Below, piece by piece: positions 32,901-40,790 of a stretch of DNA of 64,000 nucleotides; within the stretch, counting starts at the first letter, position 1, and the number at the start of each line of letters is the position of its first letter. The stretch spans positions 5,938,135-6,002,134 of the forward strand of contig OZ005692.1 in NCBI GenBank assembly GCA_963930775.1. Direction: 5' to 3'. The position numbers were made by a program, and so were the translations under genes. The notes below the pieces were generated by a model, which saw only the letters and a list, made by a program, of their open reading frames with translations, had not been told where the DNA came from and did not search any database. The stretch comes from Cliona cf. orientalis. Taxonomy: Eukaryota > Porifera > Demospongiae > Clionaida > Clionaidae.

Positions 32901-34844
32901 TCTCTTGTTTGTGTACTTTTTTATCCTGCCATCCCTACTTCATTCTTCAATTTTATTCAATTGTTTTTATACTTGTTTCTGTTCTTTTTTATTGTACTTA
33001 GTACAAATTTTATCAAAATGCCTTCTTTAATATCACAGGATGGGCAGTGTCAAAATTCGTAACCTCGCCCCTCATCAGTTAACTTGCGTTTATAGGATTA
33101 TTTAGGCGGTCCAAGAGACTCCGCTTAGGGAGAAAACAGAGTTCTAAGTTTTACTGCTGGTAGCAGTTAGCTCAGCACCCGGCATAATTTTATGATCTGT
33201 ACGTTACCCGGCTCCTCGAGCCTTGGACTTGTCGGAGCCTTCGACAGTATGATATCTATGCTATGATCGATCCACTAGCGCTGCACGCGCTAGCGAGTAG
33301 CTCGCCTATGCCTAGCCCCTAGCGCCTTAATGCTCCTCGAGCCTTGCACCTTCATATCCATGATCGATCCAGCCATAGTACCAGCGCAGCGCTAGTAGCG
33401 CTAGCGGCTAGCTCGCGCGCGATCGCCTAGGGCGCGGCGCGGCCAGGCGCTGTCACATGACTTCACCATGGCAACACATTCCGAGCATGCGCATTATATA
33501 AAAAAAATGGCGTATCAGACACACCCATTAATCGTTAATGCGCCGTACACACCCACTACTACGTAACTGTCGAGATAACGCCAAACTAGCGTGCCACTGC
33601 ACTGCGCGCTACAAAATAGAGTGGATTTATATGAGAACTAAGGTGAGAGGTCCAGACAGTCTTGAGTTAGACGTGGAAATGAGAAAGAAAGAAGAAAGAA
33701 ACCTTGACAAATGGCTATTTTATTGAACATCTGATTCTGGCATATACAATTGAATTGATGGATGATCTTGGTCTTGTTAGATAGATAATTTGCTGTAGAG
33801 TCTACCGACTCTATGATATCAAACATACTGTGAAAATTTATTGCAGGAAATATTTTAGACAATATTATTCACAATTTATGGTACCATATAGCGGGAAATT
33901 TTTGAGGGAGAAAATTTTCGTGAATTCTGCGGATTTTCGACCATCAGCGAAAGTTTTCTCTGCAAAATTTGGGGCGTGGCATACCTAAAGGGGTGTAGCG
34001 TACATCATGTGTCACATTGAGGTAGCCACGCAGCTAGCTATAAGCTAGGTGTCAGCCATCGATCACTATGTTCCTGTTGAAGTACTTTCAGCTGAGCTCA
34101 AAGCCTGAAAGCCTGAAGGTTGTCTATCTACAGTATGCCATCTTCCAGTATTGCTGCCACCATGGCAATAAAGAGGTGAAACAAGTTCTAGACAAAGCTG
34201 ACAAGCCTGAAAAGAATTCGAAGCGTGGAGCGTATGAACACTTTACTCCGGTAGATGTGGTAGCCACGAATGATGGTTTCTACAGTGTAGGCGCTCATCA
34301 GGCAGACTATTACAATCTTGTTATAATAGCTAGTCTTGCTCTTGCTTCGAAGCTTCCAGCTGATATGATTGTGGGTGTGGCCGTAGGTGGTCTGCTTGTG
34401 CACATGCTCAGTCTATAGTCACACCCATGCAGGATCATAGATCTACAAAAGTTTTCTCCGCGAAATCTTATATTTTACCGATTCGCAAAAGTTTTCTCCC
34501 TCCGCTATACAGTACATACCACCTCTGCTTGGTCCACTCAAATTCCATATTAATTTTGTTATAACTAAATGCATAATAATATACCCAATTATAATATTGT
34601 ATATGTCATGCTTATAGGTGGAGTGGATACAGCCAGTACAGATGGTATATTTGATGTTTCAAATGCTGACCGTCTTGGATTCTCAGAGGTGGAGCTGGTG
34701 CAGAAGGTTGTTGATGGAGTTGAACTTCTCATCAAGGTTACTTCAGTTTAGCTAATTTTGGTAATAATAATATTATTGTCATTAATACAGATGGAGAAAA
34801 AGCTTGAAGTTGGGGAGTCAATTGAGGACCTCATCCCTAAGTGA
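16640..34844 (+). CDS. Creatine-kinase-type phosphagen kinase, C-terminal half (5 exons)
   Basis: Exons are 16640-16812, 21268-21385, 27186-27350, 34618-34736 and 34791-34844 (TGA at 34842-34844). All junctions are GT-AG and the phases agree (0,1,1,0). The five exons encode about 208 residues. The enzyme reversibly transfers phosphate between ATP and a guanidino compound as a cellular energy buffer. Signatures include [45 protein letters not shown], the reactive-cysteine loop [33 protein letters not shown] and [17 protein letters not shown]. The GGVDTAS loop favours creatine kinase over arginine kinase. About 170 N-terminal residues are missing. Their exons are outside the window or were missed upstream. 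Introns 1-3 (4.5, 5.8, 7.3 kb) are full of mobile elements, but the last is 54 bp. No frameshift or stop is seen, so it is probably functional. Confidence 0.93.
17080..17158. mobile_element. Right end of a TACCGTACCC-type MITE
   Basis: AGACCTTCGCAGGAAATT through TGGGCCCTCTTTCACGAGGG matches the right terminus of the 12313-12858 element. No left end was found nearby. Confidence 0.55.
17735..19331. repeat. Tandem segmental duplication, ~640-bp unit
   Basis: Unit 1 (17735-18372) and unit 2 (18373 to about 19331) both begin TACTAGAGTTACAC and share GCAGTCCTCGCTCAGCGAGC, CAGTCTTGGAAGAAT, GCGACAGGACGAACAACTT and GAGACCTCGCTTCGCTCGGA in order. Unit 2 is longer only because the 376-bp palindrome (18580-18955) sits in it. 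Open frames on either strand here are not supported as genes. Confidence 0.8.
18580..18955. mobile_element. 376-bp near-perfect palindrome with 9-bp target duplication
   Basis: Two arms of about 180 bp are inverted copies at roughly 96% by eye, around a short centre near 18765-18772. The tips are CAGAGGAGGTAGGAC. Both sides are flanked by CTCCATTAT (18571-18579 and 18956-18964), a 9-bp duplication. The uninterrupted site is preserved in the other duplication unit (CTCCATTTTGTTGTCAG near 17912). It is non-coding. A transcript would fold into a long RNA hairpin. Confidence 0.85.
19333..19368. mobile_element. 36-bp perfect palindrome, minimal TAGTCTCG element with 9-bp duplication
   Basis: TAGTCTCGTGCCCAGCCT is followed directly by its exact reverse complement. 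The tip equals the terminal repeat of the 2.17-kb element at 61076-63243. Both flanks read CCCCCCTGG (19324-19332 and 19369-19377), a 9-bp target duplication. It is two terminal repeats joined with nothing between. Confidence 0.65.
19655..19994. repeat. Dispersed ~340-bp repeat ending in a hairpin, copy 1
   Basis: Begins TTTAGATCCTACTTGTAACA and closely matches 34989-35344 in the same orientation. The 3' part is a palindrome (GTTAGACACTGTTTAGTCGG..GATACTATTTATGA side) with a GCTTCGCTCGGGATTCT apex. Related fragments lie at 1060-1300, 2025-2200 and 55465-55760. Confidence 0.75.
20005..20120. mobile_element. Right half of a TACCGTATGGC-type MITE
   Basis: TTTTCGTGACAGCCAAGTCA through CATGAAAATTACCTGCCATA matches the right end of 58712-59140, ending ACGGTTA. 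Confidence 0.55.
20413..20490 (+). other. tRNA-like promoter motifs, possible SINE head
   Basis: TGGCTGAGCAGACTAGGGG resembles a pol III A box, and GGTGTTCGAATCCCGC resembles a B box, about 25 bp apart. The implied T stem does not pair well and no acceptor stem closes, so this is not a functional tRNA. A tRNA-derived SINE remnant is possible. Confidence 0.3.
20687..21045. mobile_element. TACCGTAGAA-tipped MITE with internal C/G runs
   Basis: The left end TACCGTAGAACCCTGCGATT and the right end GCGGGATTCTACGGTA are inverted repeats. C-run 20710-20719 and G-run 21002-21022 lie just inside the two tips. Other ends of the family are at 18293-18330 (left) and 19620-19654 (right, inverted). Confidence 0.65.
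21386..22453. other. Creatine kinase intron 2, first part
   Basis: Includes ACATGTACATGTACATGT at 21428 and no supported gene. A minus-strand open frame at 22140-21897 ([19 protein letters not shown], CxxC) has no recognised match and a plus-strand shadow. I leave it uncalled. Confidence 0.3.
22454..22540. repeat. Two adjacent hairpins
   Basis: 22454-22489 pairs TAGCCTCGTGCTTGGC with GCCAAAGCACGAGGCT. 22490-22540 is a perfect 24-bp-arm palindrome (CAAGCTAGCTAATTAGGGTG and its complement) with a 3-base loop. The first tip resembles the TAGTCTCG element ends. Confidence 0.7.
22541..23358. other. Creatine kinase intron 2, unassigned part
   Basis: No gene recognised. A GAACCTCGCTTCACTCGGAA apex motif lies near 23061, without an obvious complete hairpin. 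Confidence 0.3.
23359..24875. mobile_element. hAT-like element carrying a nested TTAA-family element
   Basis: Ends CAGGGGCGTAGCCAGGAT and ATGCTAGCTACGCCCCTG are inverted repeats. A GCGCGCAAAGCGCGCGAAA hairpin lies at 23412. The TTAA-family copy at 23654-24670 is inserted inside. Without it the carrier is about 500 bp. An 8-bp duplication was not evident. Confidence 0.6.
23654..24670 (+). mobile_element. TTAA-flanked non-autonomous element, copy A1
   Basis: Tips are GGTAGCATCAAAGTGCGTGG and the inverted CACGCAATTTAATGGTACC, with TTAA directly outside on both sides (23650-23653, 24671-24674). The interior is rich in GTGGGCGTG motifs, with an A-run at 23900-23926. Open frames of 78-144 codons on both strands recur in every copy but show no domain and overlap each other, so they are not called as genes. 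Exact TTAA flanks resemble piggyBac-type targeting, but the tips are not the usual CCC..GGG. Confidence 0.75.
24876..25689. other. Intron sequence with ACATGCATGT palindromes and a 29-base C-run
   Basis: TGTAACATGCATGTTACATG at 25314-25333 and related palindromes run to 25445. An uninterrupted C29 tract lies at 25557-25585. No gene seen. Confidence 0.5.
25690..26602 (-). pseudogene. Lys/Ser/Glu-rich reading frame with one frameshift, inside creatine kinase intron 3
   Basis: A minus-strand frame from 26602 (after a possible ATTAG acceptor) reads [20 protein letters not shown], then Ser/Lys/Arg-rich sequence and [17 protein letters not shown]. Near 26110-26180 the sensible reading moves to the next frame and continues [33 protein letters not shown] and an acidic [19 protein letters not shown] tail, to a stop at 25690. 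It looks like a mostly disordered nuclear or gag-like protein with a nuclear-localisation-like KKRKV. I do not recognise the family. It could be an exon with an unseen intron, or a decayed element protein. Confidence 0.4.
26913..26950. repeat. 38-bp perfect palindrome
   Basis: GCATGTGCATTAAAGTGAA and its exact complement meet at GAATTC with no loop. A TACCGTATAGTGGGTAAATT MITE-like end lies just upstream (26816). Confidence 0.85.
27079..27101. repeat. T-run followed by G-run
   Basis: A T-tract (27070-27080) runs into a G-tract of about 20 bases, 85 bp upstream of creatine kinase exon 3. The leading T/G boundary may be affected by sequencing of homopolymers. Confidence 0.8.
27478..27600. repeat. 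Hairpin element with CCCGAGGGGGAGGGG apex, second copy
   Basis: GCATGGTAGGCAGTGCATTA pairs with TAATGCACGTGCCTACCATG. It has the same flanks (TAATAGATAT.GCATGG) and arms as 16287-16392, but a longer apex (CCCGAGGGCACAGCCCGAGG). Confidence 0.7.
28076..29290. repeat. Inverted-repeat pair with ATATCCCGAGG hairpins
   Basis: Arms 28214-28282 and 29161-29234 are inverted copies of a simple purine-rich sequence (GAGGAAATGGAAATGGTCGT). Both arms are followed by GTGATATAACTAATTTATAT then CCCGAGG in the same orientation (28188, 29270). A further hairpin at 28105-28160 pairs CGAAGCCCGAGGGCGC around TTTG. It is probably a non-autonomous element. The termini were not resolved. Confidence 0.5.
29291..30795. 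other. Creatine kinase intron 3, unassigned part
   Basis: No gene recognised. A local duplication TGTACACCCTAA..GG.TTAATATCGCAC lies at 29838 and 29868. The frames at 30031-30243 and 30429-30620 show no domain. Confidence 0.3.
30796..31291. mobile_element. TACCGTACTCGC-tipped MITE (496 bp)
   Basis: TACCGTACTCGCTCTAATTA at the left and TAATTAGAGCGAGTACGGTA at the right are perfect inverted repeats. Internal GCCCGAACGG and GGCCGTTCGG continue the pairing. It has no coding domain. Confidence 0.75.
31579..32976. mobile_element. Element with ~115-bp inverted arms split by TTAA-family copy A2
   Basis: The left arm 31579-31692 (AGTAGGGATGGCAGGATAAA) and right arm 32865-32976 (TTTATCCTGCCATCCCTACT) are inverted copies ending at AAGTATAAAAA / TTTTTATACTT. 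Between them lies the nested element at 31796-32817. Confidence 0.65.
31796..32817 (+). mobile_element. TTAA-flanked non-autonomous element, copy A2
   Basis: Nearly identical to copy A1 over its full length, including the internal A-run (32043-32067). Tips are GGTAGC and GCTACC, with TTAA at 31792-31795 and 32818-32821. The close match to A1 indicates recent movement. Confidence 0.8.
32977..33881. other. Non-coding interval with a GC-rich diverged tandem
   Basis: 33211-33326 and 33333-33430 are related units (CTCCTCGAGCCTTG, ATGATCGATCCA, AGCGCTAGC). They form a GC-rich, palindrome-dense patch (GCTCGCGCGCGATCGCCTAG) that stands out from the AT-rich surroundings. No gene seen. Confidence 0.45.
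33882..34514. mobile_element. TACCATATAGCGGG-tipped MITE-like element with an open frame
   Basis: ATAGCGGGAAATTTTTGAGG at the left and GTTTTCTCCCTCCGCTATAC at the right are inverted. A shorter relative is at 57030-57215. The 116-codon frame at 34068-34418 ([20 protein letters not shown]) is unrecognised and may be a captured host fragment. It ends about 100 bp before creatine kinase exon 4. Confidence 0.5.
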
Positions 34845-34988
34845 ACTAAAAACATTATCTTCTTTATATAGTACAACAGTGTTTAGAGTAGCCACAGGTT
34901 CAGTTAGTTATGTCATTGTACAACAGAAAAGTTACTGTGCATTCAGATATGCACATTAGAACAATGCTTTCATACAACACAGATATGC

Positions 34989-35344
34989 TTTAGATCCTAC
35001 TTGTAACAATTAAATGCTGTGATTTGATTGGTTGAACTGTAGTATCTATCCTTCATAAAAAAAACCTTGTAAGCCCCATAAAAAAACCTTGTAAGCTCCA
35101 TAAAAAACCTGGTAAATTTTGTTTGCCTATGGCTAGTTTGTTGCTAGGCAGTTGTTTATATACAAAGCTGTTGGGCATTGTTGCTAGGATCTAAAGTAGT
35201 TAGACACTGTTTAGTCGGTTTCTATGTGATTTAGAAGACCTCAAGGCTCAGCAGAACCCTCACTTCGCTCAGGATTCTACATAGAGCCCTTCGGTCTTCT
35301 AAATTGCGTAGAAACCTCCTCAACAGTTGCCTAACTATTATATA
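34989..35344. repeat. Dispersed ~340-bp repeat ending in a hairpin, copy 2
   Basis: Matches 19655-19994 in the same orientation, starting TTTAGATCCTACTTGTAACA. The hairpin apex reads CCCTCACTTCGCTCAGGATT. It lies about 145 bp downstream of the creatine kinase stop codon. Confidence 0.75.
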
Positions 35345-36797
35345 GAACGTGGTGAACATGCTCTGTTAATACACTAAAATTAATTACACATCAACAGAAA
35401 ATTTACTGTGCGCATGCACATTAAGAAGACGCTTTCACATAATAATATTATAATCAGACTCTGGGATATTGTAATAATTGCACAAGACACATGCAAACGT
35501 TGCAGATCCAGAAAGTGAATCCAGTGGAACATTCCAGTGCATGCCATTCTCAAGGTCCTGAAACCATCACATACTTCAATATTTTGACAAAGTTGGGTCA
35601 AGGTATACTATATAGTCACAATTTATTTTTAACGCGTGCATGGTGGAAAACCATTGCTTCCCGATATGAATCAAAATTATCTTGGACTCATTCTGTGTGC
35701 TGGTGTAAAATTATCTTCCCAATTCCCCAAGCATTTTTACTGCACAAAAAACGACTTAGTGTAAATGCAAGGGAGCTGGCACACTTTAATAGCAGAAAAA
35801 AAAAAACTTCCTCAAAGTTGAGTCGAGGGCCAGCCTGGGGGAGCTCGAGCTAGGACTCATACACTTTATATGGCAAATCTGTGTTGTTGGAACACTTGAC
35901 CATATCCCCAGTAACTGCATAGTACAGTGTACTGGAGCGCGTGGTAAACGGTCGTCAATAGAATGTGTACACATCGATGCCGGCACCACAAATTATGGCT
36001 ATGGCTAACCTCGATATGAACTCGACAGCGTAGTTTACCTCCCGAACTCAGGTTTGTCTCGCCATAGATAGACTACGGGCCGGGATTGAAAACTGCTCAC
36101 ATGAGCAATACAACGTGCACGCGCACTCCGTGTCATTCTTGGATTGCTACGTATGACAATTTGATGGCGAGCCTACTCTAAACGTGGCCAGCAAACTCTC
36201 CCTCACAATCACAGAAGACGGCGCATCAAGTATCACCGGTTTTCATATATGTTCCGGGTGTCCTTCCTTAGCTGTCCACTTCAAATAAATCACTTGCACG
36301 CGCACGCACAGTACATTATACTCCTTGCACTGCCCGATAGTCCATACAGAGGCGAAACCCCGAAATATCGGGGTAACGTATAATATATGTTCCCCCGGAA
36401 CGTTTTCGCGTCGCGGACGAGACCGCCACCTGCCATGTGCTAGACTGAAGTGCGAGCTCGCCCAAGAAGCAAACTGAGCAATAATTCCGAGCGAAGCGAG
36501 GTCCTCCACTCGGATTCGGCCGACTTCAATGGCTACTTTTCGCGTGCCCTCTTTCTTGCTCGCCACGTTGAATCAAGCTCCATCGCACCTTTCTATCCGT
36601 GTACTGAAGCTTATCGGTGCTGGGATGGCCGAGCAGATACTCGACATAGTACCTATGATCCCGTCCGCATAGAGAACACTCTGCCAGTACTAGTCGTATT
36701 CCTCTAGTCGTACCGAACTGATCGTTCACCTCGAATCTGCCACTGGAGTCTCTCCGCGTCGTTCCGCAAGTCCCCACAAAATGACCGCGTGGTGAAA
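35345..36797. other. Intergenic, no gene recognised
   Basis: GTTGCAGATCCAGAAAGTG at 35499 resembles the arm of the 12942-14663 element. ATTCCGAGCGAAGCGAGGTC at 36484 is another copy of the CTCGCTTCGCTCGG motif. Frames on either strand are unsupported. Confidence 0.3.
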
Positions 36798-36894
36798 GGA
36801 GCGCCGATACTGTGGCACCTCTAATGACACCTCCGAGAAGGCGGATTAGGAGCGCCGATACTGTGGCACCTCTAATGACACCTCCGAGAAGGCG
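36798..36894. repeat. 51-bp tandem duplication
   Basis: GCGCCGATACTGTGGCACCT..GAGAAGGCG occurs at 36801 and again at 36852, essentially identical over about 46 bp. Confidence 0.85.
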
Positions 36895-36899
36895 TCAAT

Positions 36900-37640
36900 C
36901 CGCCTGCTCGCTAACGCCTCAGCTCGCAAGGAAGACCAATGTGGAGGCAATGAGGTATTGAACAGCAGCAGTGAGCTGTCCGTACAACGGCAACGACCAT
37001 CACCGCGGGGGCGGCAAGTCACAGAGGCCGCGGGCGATACCACCCGTACTACCGCGGGATATAGTCCTCATGGCTCAGAAACTCACCGAGCGAGCCGTCT
37101 TACCATGGACGGATAACGCTGACCAATGGGTCTTGGAAACAGTTCGGGGCTATCGCATCCGCCGCCAGAGGCAGCTGCTGAGACATCGAGAGAGGGAGAA
37201 GCGCTTCTGGATGTAGAAATCCAGGAGATGTGGAAAAGGGCGCGATTCAAGAAAGTCGGACGAAGGGGAGGGGCTTTGTGTCCAACGTCTTTCTAGTGCC
37301 AAGGACGGGTCCGGGTCAGAGACCCGTGATAAATAACTAATATGAGCACTCTATTGAAAGGTCTTCTAAAAGGAGACTGGATGCCGAAAGTGGACCTGAA
37401 GGATGCTTACTTCATGGTTGCGATTAGCCTCGAACCCAGGCACTCTTTCGGCGAGGCTAGGTTCCGATACACAGAGGACAGAGATTTCCCCCAAGTTCAT
37501 ATGCAGGGACAAATGCTACAAGTTCAACTGCCTACCATTCGGCCTGGCATGTGCCCCTTGGGTTTTCACCAAGGTTCTGAAACCAGTAGCAGCTCAGCTC
37601 AGAGAGCTAGGGATGAGAATGATTGATTGTCTATACCAGT
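36900..37640 (+). pseudogene. DIRS copy 3: gag tail and 5' half of reverse transcriptase
   Basis: Plus-strand frames read GAIQESRTKGRGFVSNVFLV and PRTGPGQRPVINN (stop follows), then GDWMPKVDLKDAYFMVAISL, and in another frame YKFNCLPFGLACAPWVFTKV and LKPVAAQLRELGMRM. This is the RT fingers/palm block up to just before the catalytic YxDD, with frameshifts. The expected continuation is not downstream. It lies inverted at 39429-39560. Confidence 0.7.
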
Positions 37641-37917
37641 CTACACTAAGACCTACCGTTTATAATTTAATGGCAAAACGGAAATGATGTTTTCTTGCGT
37701 ATGATTACGCATGCGCGCGTACGCGGGTACACGCAATAATCTCGTATACGTCCATATATCTATCCGTGTACCGCGCCTTACCCAGGACAGAAGGACTTTT
37801 TCTCATTTTCAAAGGCTCGTTTCTCGAAGCGCCTCGAGCGGTTTCCACGCTACTGCTATACACTGCCACTATGGTATAGACCGAGGATGCCTCGTTTTTC
37901 GTTCTGGAACGAGTGTT

Positions 37918-38040
37918 ACAGCAGTAAGATTGCTGAGAGGTTTTACTGGAAGATAATGTGGAAGGATGTAGAAGAATATGTTCGCACATGCCCTACCTGT
38001 CAAATGACCAACGATGCAAAATTTCAGAAAGTTTTCCCAC
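37918..38040 (+). pseudogene. Isolated Ginger-like integrase zinc-binding fragment
   Basis: KIAERFYWKIMWKDVEEYVR and TCPTCQMTNDAKFQK are almost identical at DNA level to the minus-strand exon at 43066-43253. It keeps the CxxC half of the HHCC integrase zinc finger and lacks the rest. An orphan piece of a second copy of the same element, in opposite orientation to the main copy. Confidence 0.7.
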
Positions 38041-38442
38041 GAATTCAAAGTTCCATTCAGCCAGAAAAGATCAAGAAATGGACGAGCGAGTTGAACTGTC
38101 ACGAAGAAAGCACTCAAGACGAAGAGTTGGTAACTATAACGTTGTCGGAGTGTTGCCTGTCCGCCCCCCCCCCCCCGTGCACAGTGTCCCCCCGGACACT
38201 GGGCATTAGAGCCACGGGTCCCCCCGGACATGCAGCCCTATATAGAGTAGCACGTCTGCATGTATGTGTCAACGTAATGTGCACCACAGAGTGATTGGTA
38301 TAATATTATTGTCAAACTGTGAAGAACACGAGTATAGCCACGACATTTAACAGTCTAGTGACAGATAATAATGGTTACATCAATTTTGTAGGGGAGTCAT
38401 TTTATCCTGGAGAGAGCCATTTATTCCTTAGGTATAGGTTAA

Positions 38443-39354
38443 GGTACCATTAAATTGCGTGGGCGTGAGGTGGGGGATATGACACCTAAACCACATCAAA
38501 GTCATTAGTGAGGTGCATGTTGTGTAACCACGCCCTTTTAATTGCACAGGTCTCAGGGGTGTGGCTGCTAGAGCCGGAAGTGTTCATTTAATATCCTCCA
38601 TGGACCGGAAGCCGAGCCGGAAGGGAGGGGCCAGGCCACGCCCAAAACAGCCCCACCCTGTTCCCCAAGGACCACCATTCTCAATCAAGTGCCTACTAAC
38701 CACCGGATGTCCACCGGAAGCCCACAATCAATCCCAATTAAAACACACAGCTTCCTCAAGGCCAAAACACACACAAACACTTGGAGGCCGTTCTGCCACA
38801 CCGCCCACGCAAGAGCTCACCTCATTTCCTGTGTGGGCGGAGTAACAACACGTCATCGCAACCACATCCGCTTCAAACCATCGTCAGCTTCCGTCCAGCC
38901 GTACAGGCCCCTCGATCGCACCGCCGTACAGTGCCTCATTAACAGACATGGCCTCACCTTTGACCTCCTGCCACGCCCCCAAAGCCACGCCCAATCGGAA
39001 GCAATAACACCTGCATTAACGCACACGCACACACTCCACACAGTGCCGGGAACACGCCCACATGCTTAATTAGGCCTAATAAGCTTTTTTTTTTTTTTTT
39101 TTTTTTTTAAGTCGTTGCGGTTAATAGTTAAGAAAGAATGCTTTGATCTTGCTTTGATGTGGGCAATTACCGGCCTTTTCTTCAGGGGCCACTTCCGGTC
39201 GCTAATTACACGCGCATAATCATCCCTGGCCGATTCTGGACACGCCCACCTTCGACCAAAAGCACTCGTATGGCCTCTTCGGCCACGCCCCTTCACGATT
39301 CGCTAATTGAATTAGCCATTCCTGACGCTCACGCCCACGCAATTAAATGGTACC
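38443..39354 (-). mobile_element. TTAA-flanked non-autonomous element, copy A3
   Basis: Reverse orientation relative to A1, with TTAA at 38439-38442 and 39355-39358. It is about 100 bp shorter than A1 through an internal deletion near 38990 (the GGGACACGCCCACCTATCGC stretch is missing). It contains the internal T-run at 39086-39108. It sits between the two halves of DIRS copy 3. Confidence 0.8.
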
Positions 39355-39428
39355 TTAAAACGAAGGGTATTCATTTGAGCCTAGGCTAGAATGACTGGGG
39401 AGTCATTTTGAGGGGGAGTCATTTCCAC

Positions 39429-39560
39429 CTATGACACCGGCTCTAGCACACATTTCTTGTAGCCAATAATGAACCCCAAGTTCTCCAAGAGGTAAATTAC
39501 GCCCGTAGTGTGGTCCCTCAGGAGCTCGGGTGTCTCGGCTACGATCAGCATGTCGTCTAT
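39429..39560 (-). pseudogene. DIRS copy 3: catalytic half of reverse transcriptase, inverted
   Basis: The minus strand reads IDDMLIVAETPELLRDH, then TTGVIYLLENLGFIIGYKKC, then a stop. This is the YxDD block expected right after the plus-strand fragment ending near 37629. CAGTCTACACTAAGAC stands beside both halves (37639 and 39561), in the same orientation. Confidence 0.65.
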
Positions 39561-39572
39561 CAGTCTACACTA

Positions 39573-40790
39573 AGACTAAGACCACCGGAAGTCCATGTAC
39601 GTACAATACATTTTAATGTCAACGCGCGGTTTGCATGGCGCCTATGGGGGTTAATGATATACATGCCATGCATGTGGGGTCAAAAATAGTGCATGTCTAT
39701 GTACAACTGTATCTTCTAGTGTGAGCTATGTACAACTGTATCTTCTAGTGTGAGTTAGCTATCGTTCTATCTAAAGTACCATTGTAAAGAAGAAGAGCTG
39801 AGCTTCACATTGATACCAAGAACAAGACTAAGCGTGCCGACATGAACCATGTAGAGATGAACCAGTTTTCAGCCGCGTATAGCTGATGGCATCTTTGAAT
39901 TTGGGGCAAATCTGTAACACTCACACCATCGCTAGGGGACTTGGTTCACAAGTAGGTAGGTACCAGAGCAGTTATTCCGCTGAATCCCGAGTCATCCAGG
40001 GTCACTCAGCCACCACTAACGCTCTTAAATAATTTATCACTTTAGCCTGTTCTTAGTAGCTAGCTAGACTGTCAAAGTTTTGTGCGAGCTTTACCGCTCT
40101 TTGTTACAAGCCAGCTAAACGACGAGCGATTGGTTACATGAGCCCAGAAAGAAGGCTGGAAGTAGGCTGGAGAAGAAAACGTCGAGAATTACGCTCTCTG
40201 GTCGCTTCTTGGCCACCGTTGTAGGCCTACCCTCAACACGTTCTTTACGCACGCCCCACCTACAGTGTTTTAGCGCTTTTAATTAAGCGCATACCTTTTT
40301 CTTGCTGCCGCGTGTTATAAGCGCATGCGCTTAACAACCAGTTTCTACGGTACTAAACTTTACAGGTAGCTACTAAACTAGCTATGTTGTCATAGTGTCA
40401 CATGACCCCCCTTGAAGCTGTTCCCCCCCCCCCCCCCCCCCCCCCCCCGGACACTGTAGGGCAATGTGTCCCCGGGGACATGCTTCACTAGAGTAGGACG
40501 TCTCCCTAGGACATTCGACACTAGAGTTAGATGTCCTCTCTAGGGCCACATGTCCCCTCAGCCTGGAATATCTCTTTATAATATTATGCTCTGTGGATGC
40601 CCTCTTCATCTGAATTAAGATCCCTTGAGGTTACTCAGGTTAATAATATCCTCCGGAAGTTATTGTCTCTCCCTCAGGCTTGTCACACTGGAATGTTTCA
40701 TCAACCAGAATGATGTAGTTCGGGTACAAACAATATGTACATAAAATAAGAATTATTCAATAGCTATGAGTTTCACAATGACAAAAATAA
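39573..40790. other. Intergenic, small repeats, no gene recognised
   Basis: A 30-bp direct duplication (TACAACTGTATCTTCTAGTG) lies at 39700-39755. A C-run of about 27 bases spans 40422-40448. GTGTCCCCGGGGACATGC at 40468 is related to 38190-38235. AAGCGCATGCGCTTA at 40319 is palindromic. Confidence 0.4.

Noticed and set aside
34068..34418. 116-codon plus-strand frame as an additional creatine kinase exon
   Set aside because: It does not match the family. Exon 27350 joins directly to 34618 in the expected GT|GGVDT context.
16640..34844. Creatine kinase as a processed or dead copy
   Set aside because: Introns are present with consensus sites, all phases agree, and no stop or frameshift was found in the exons.
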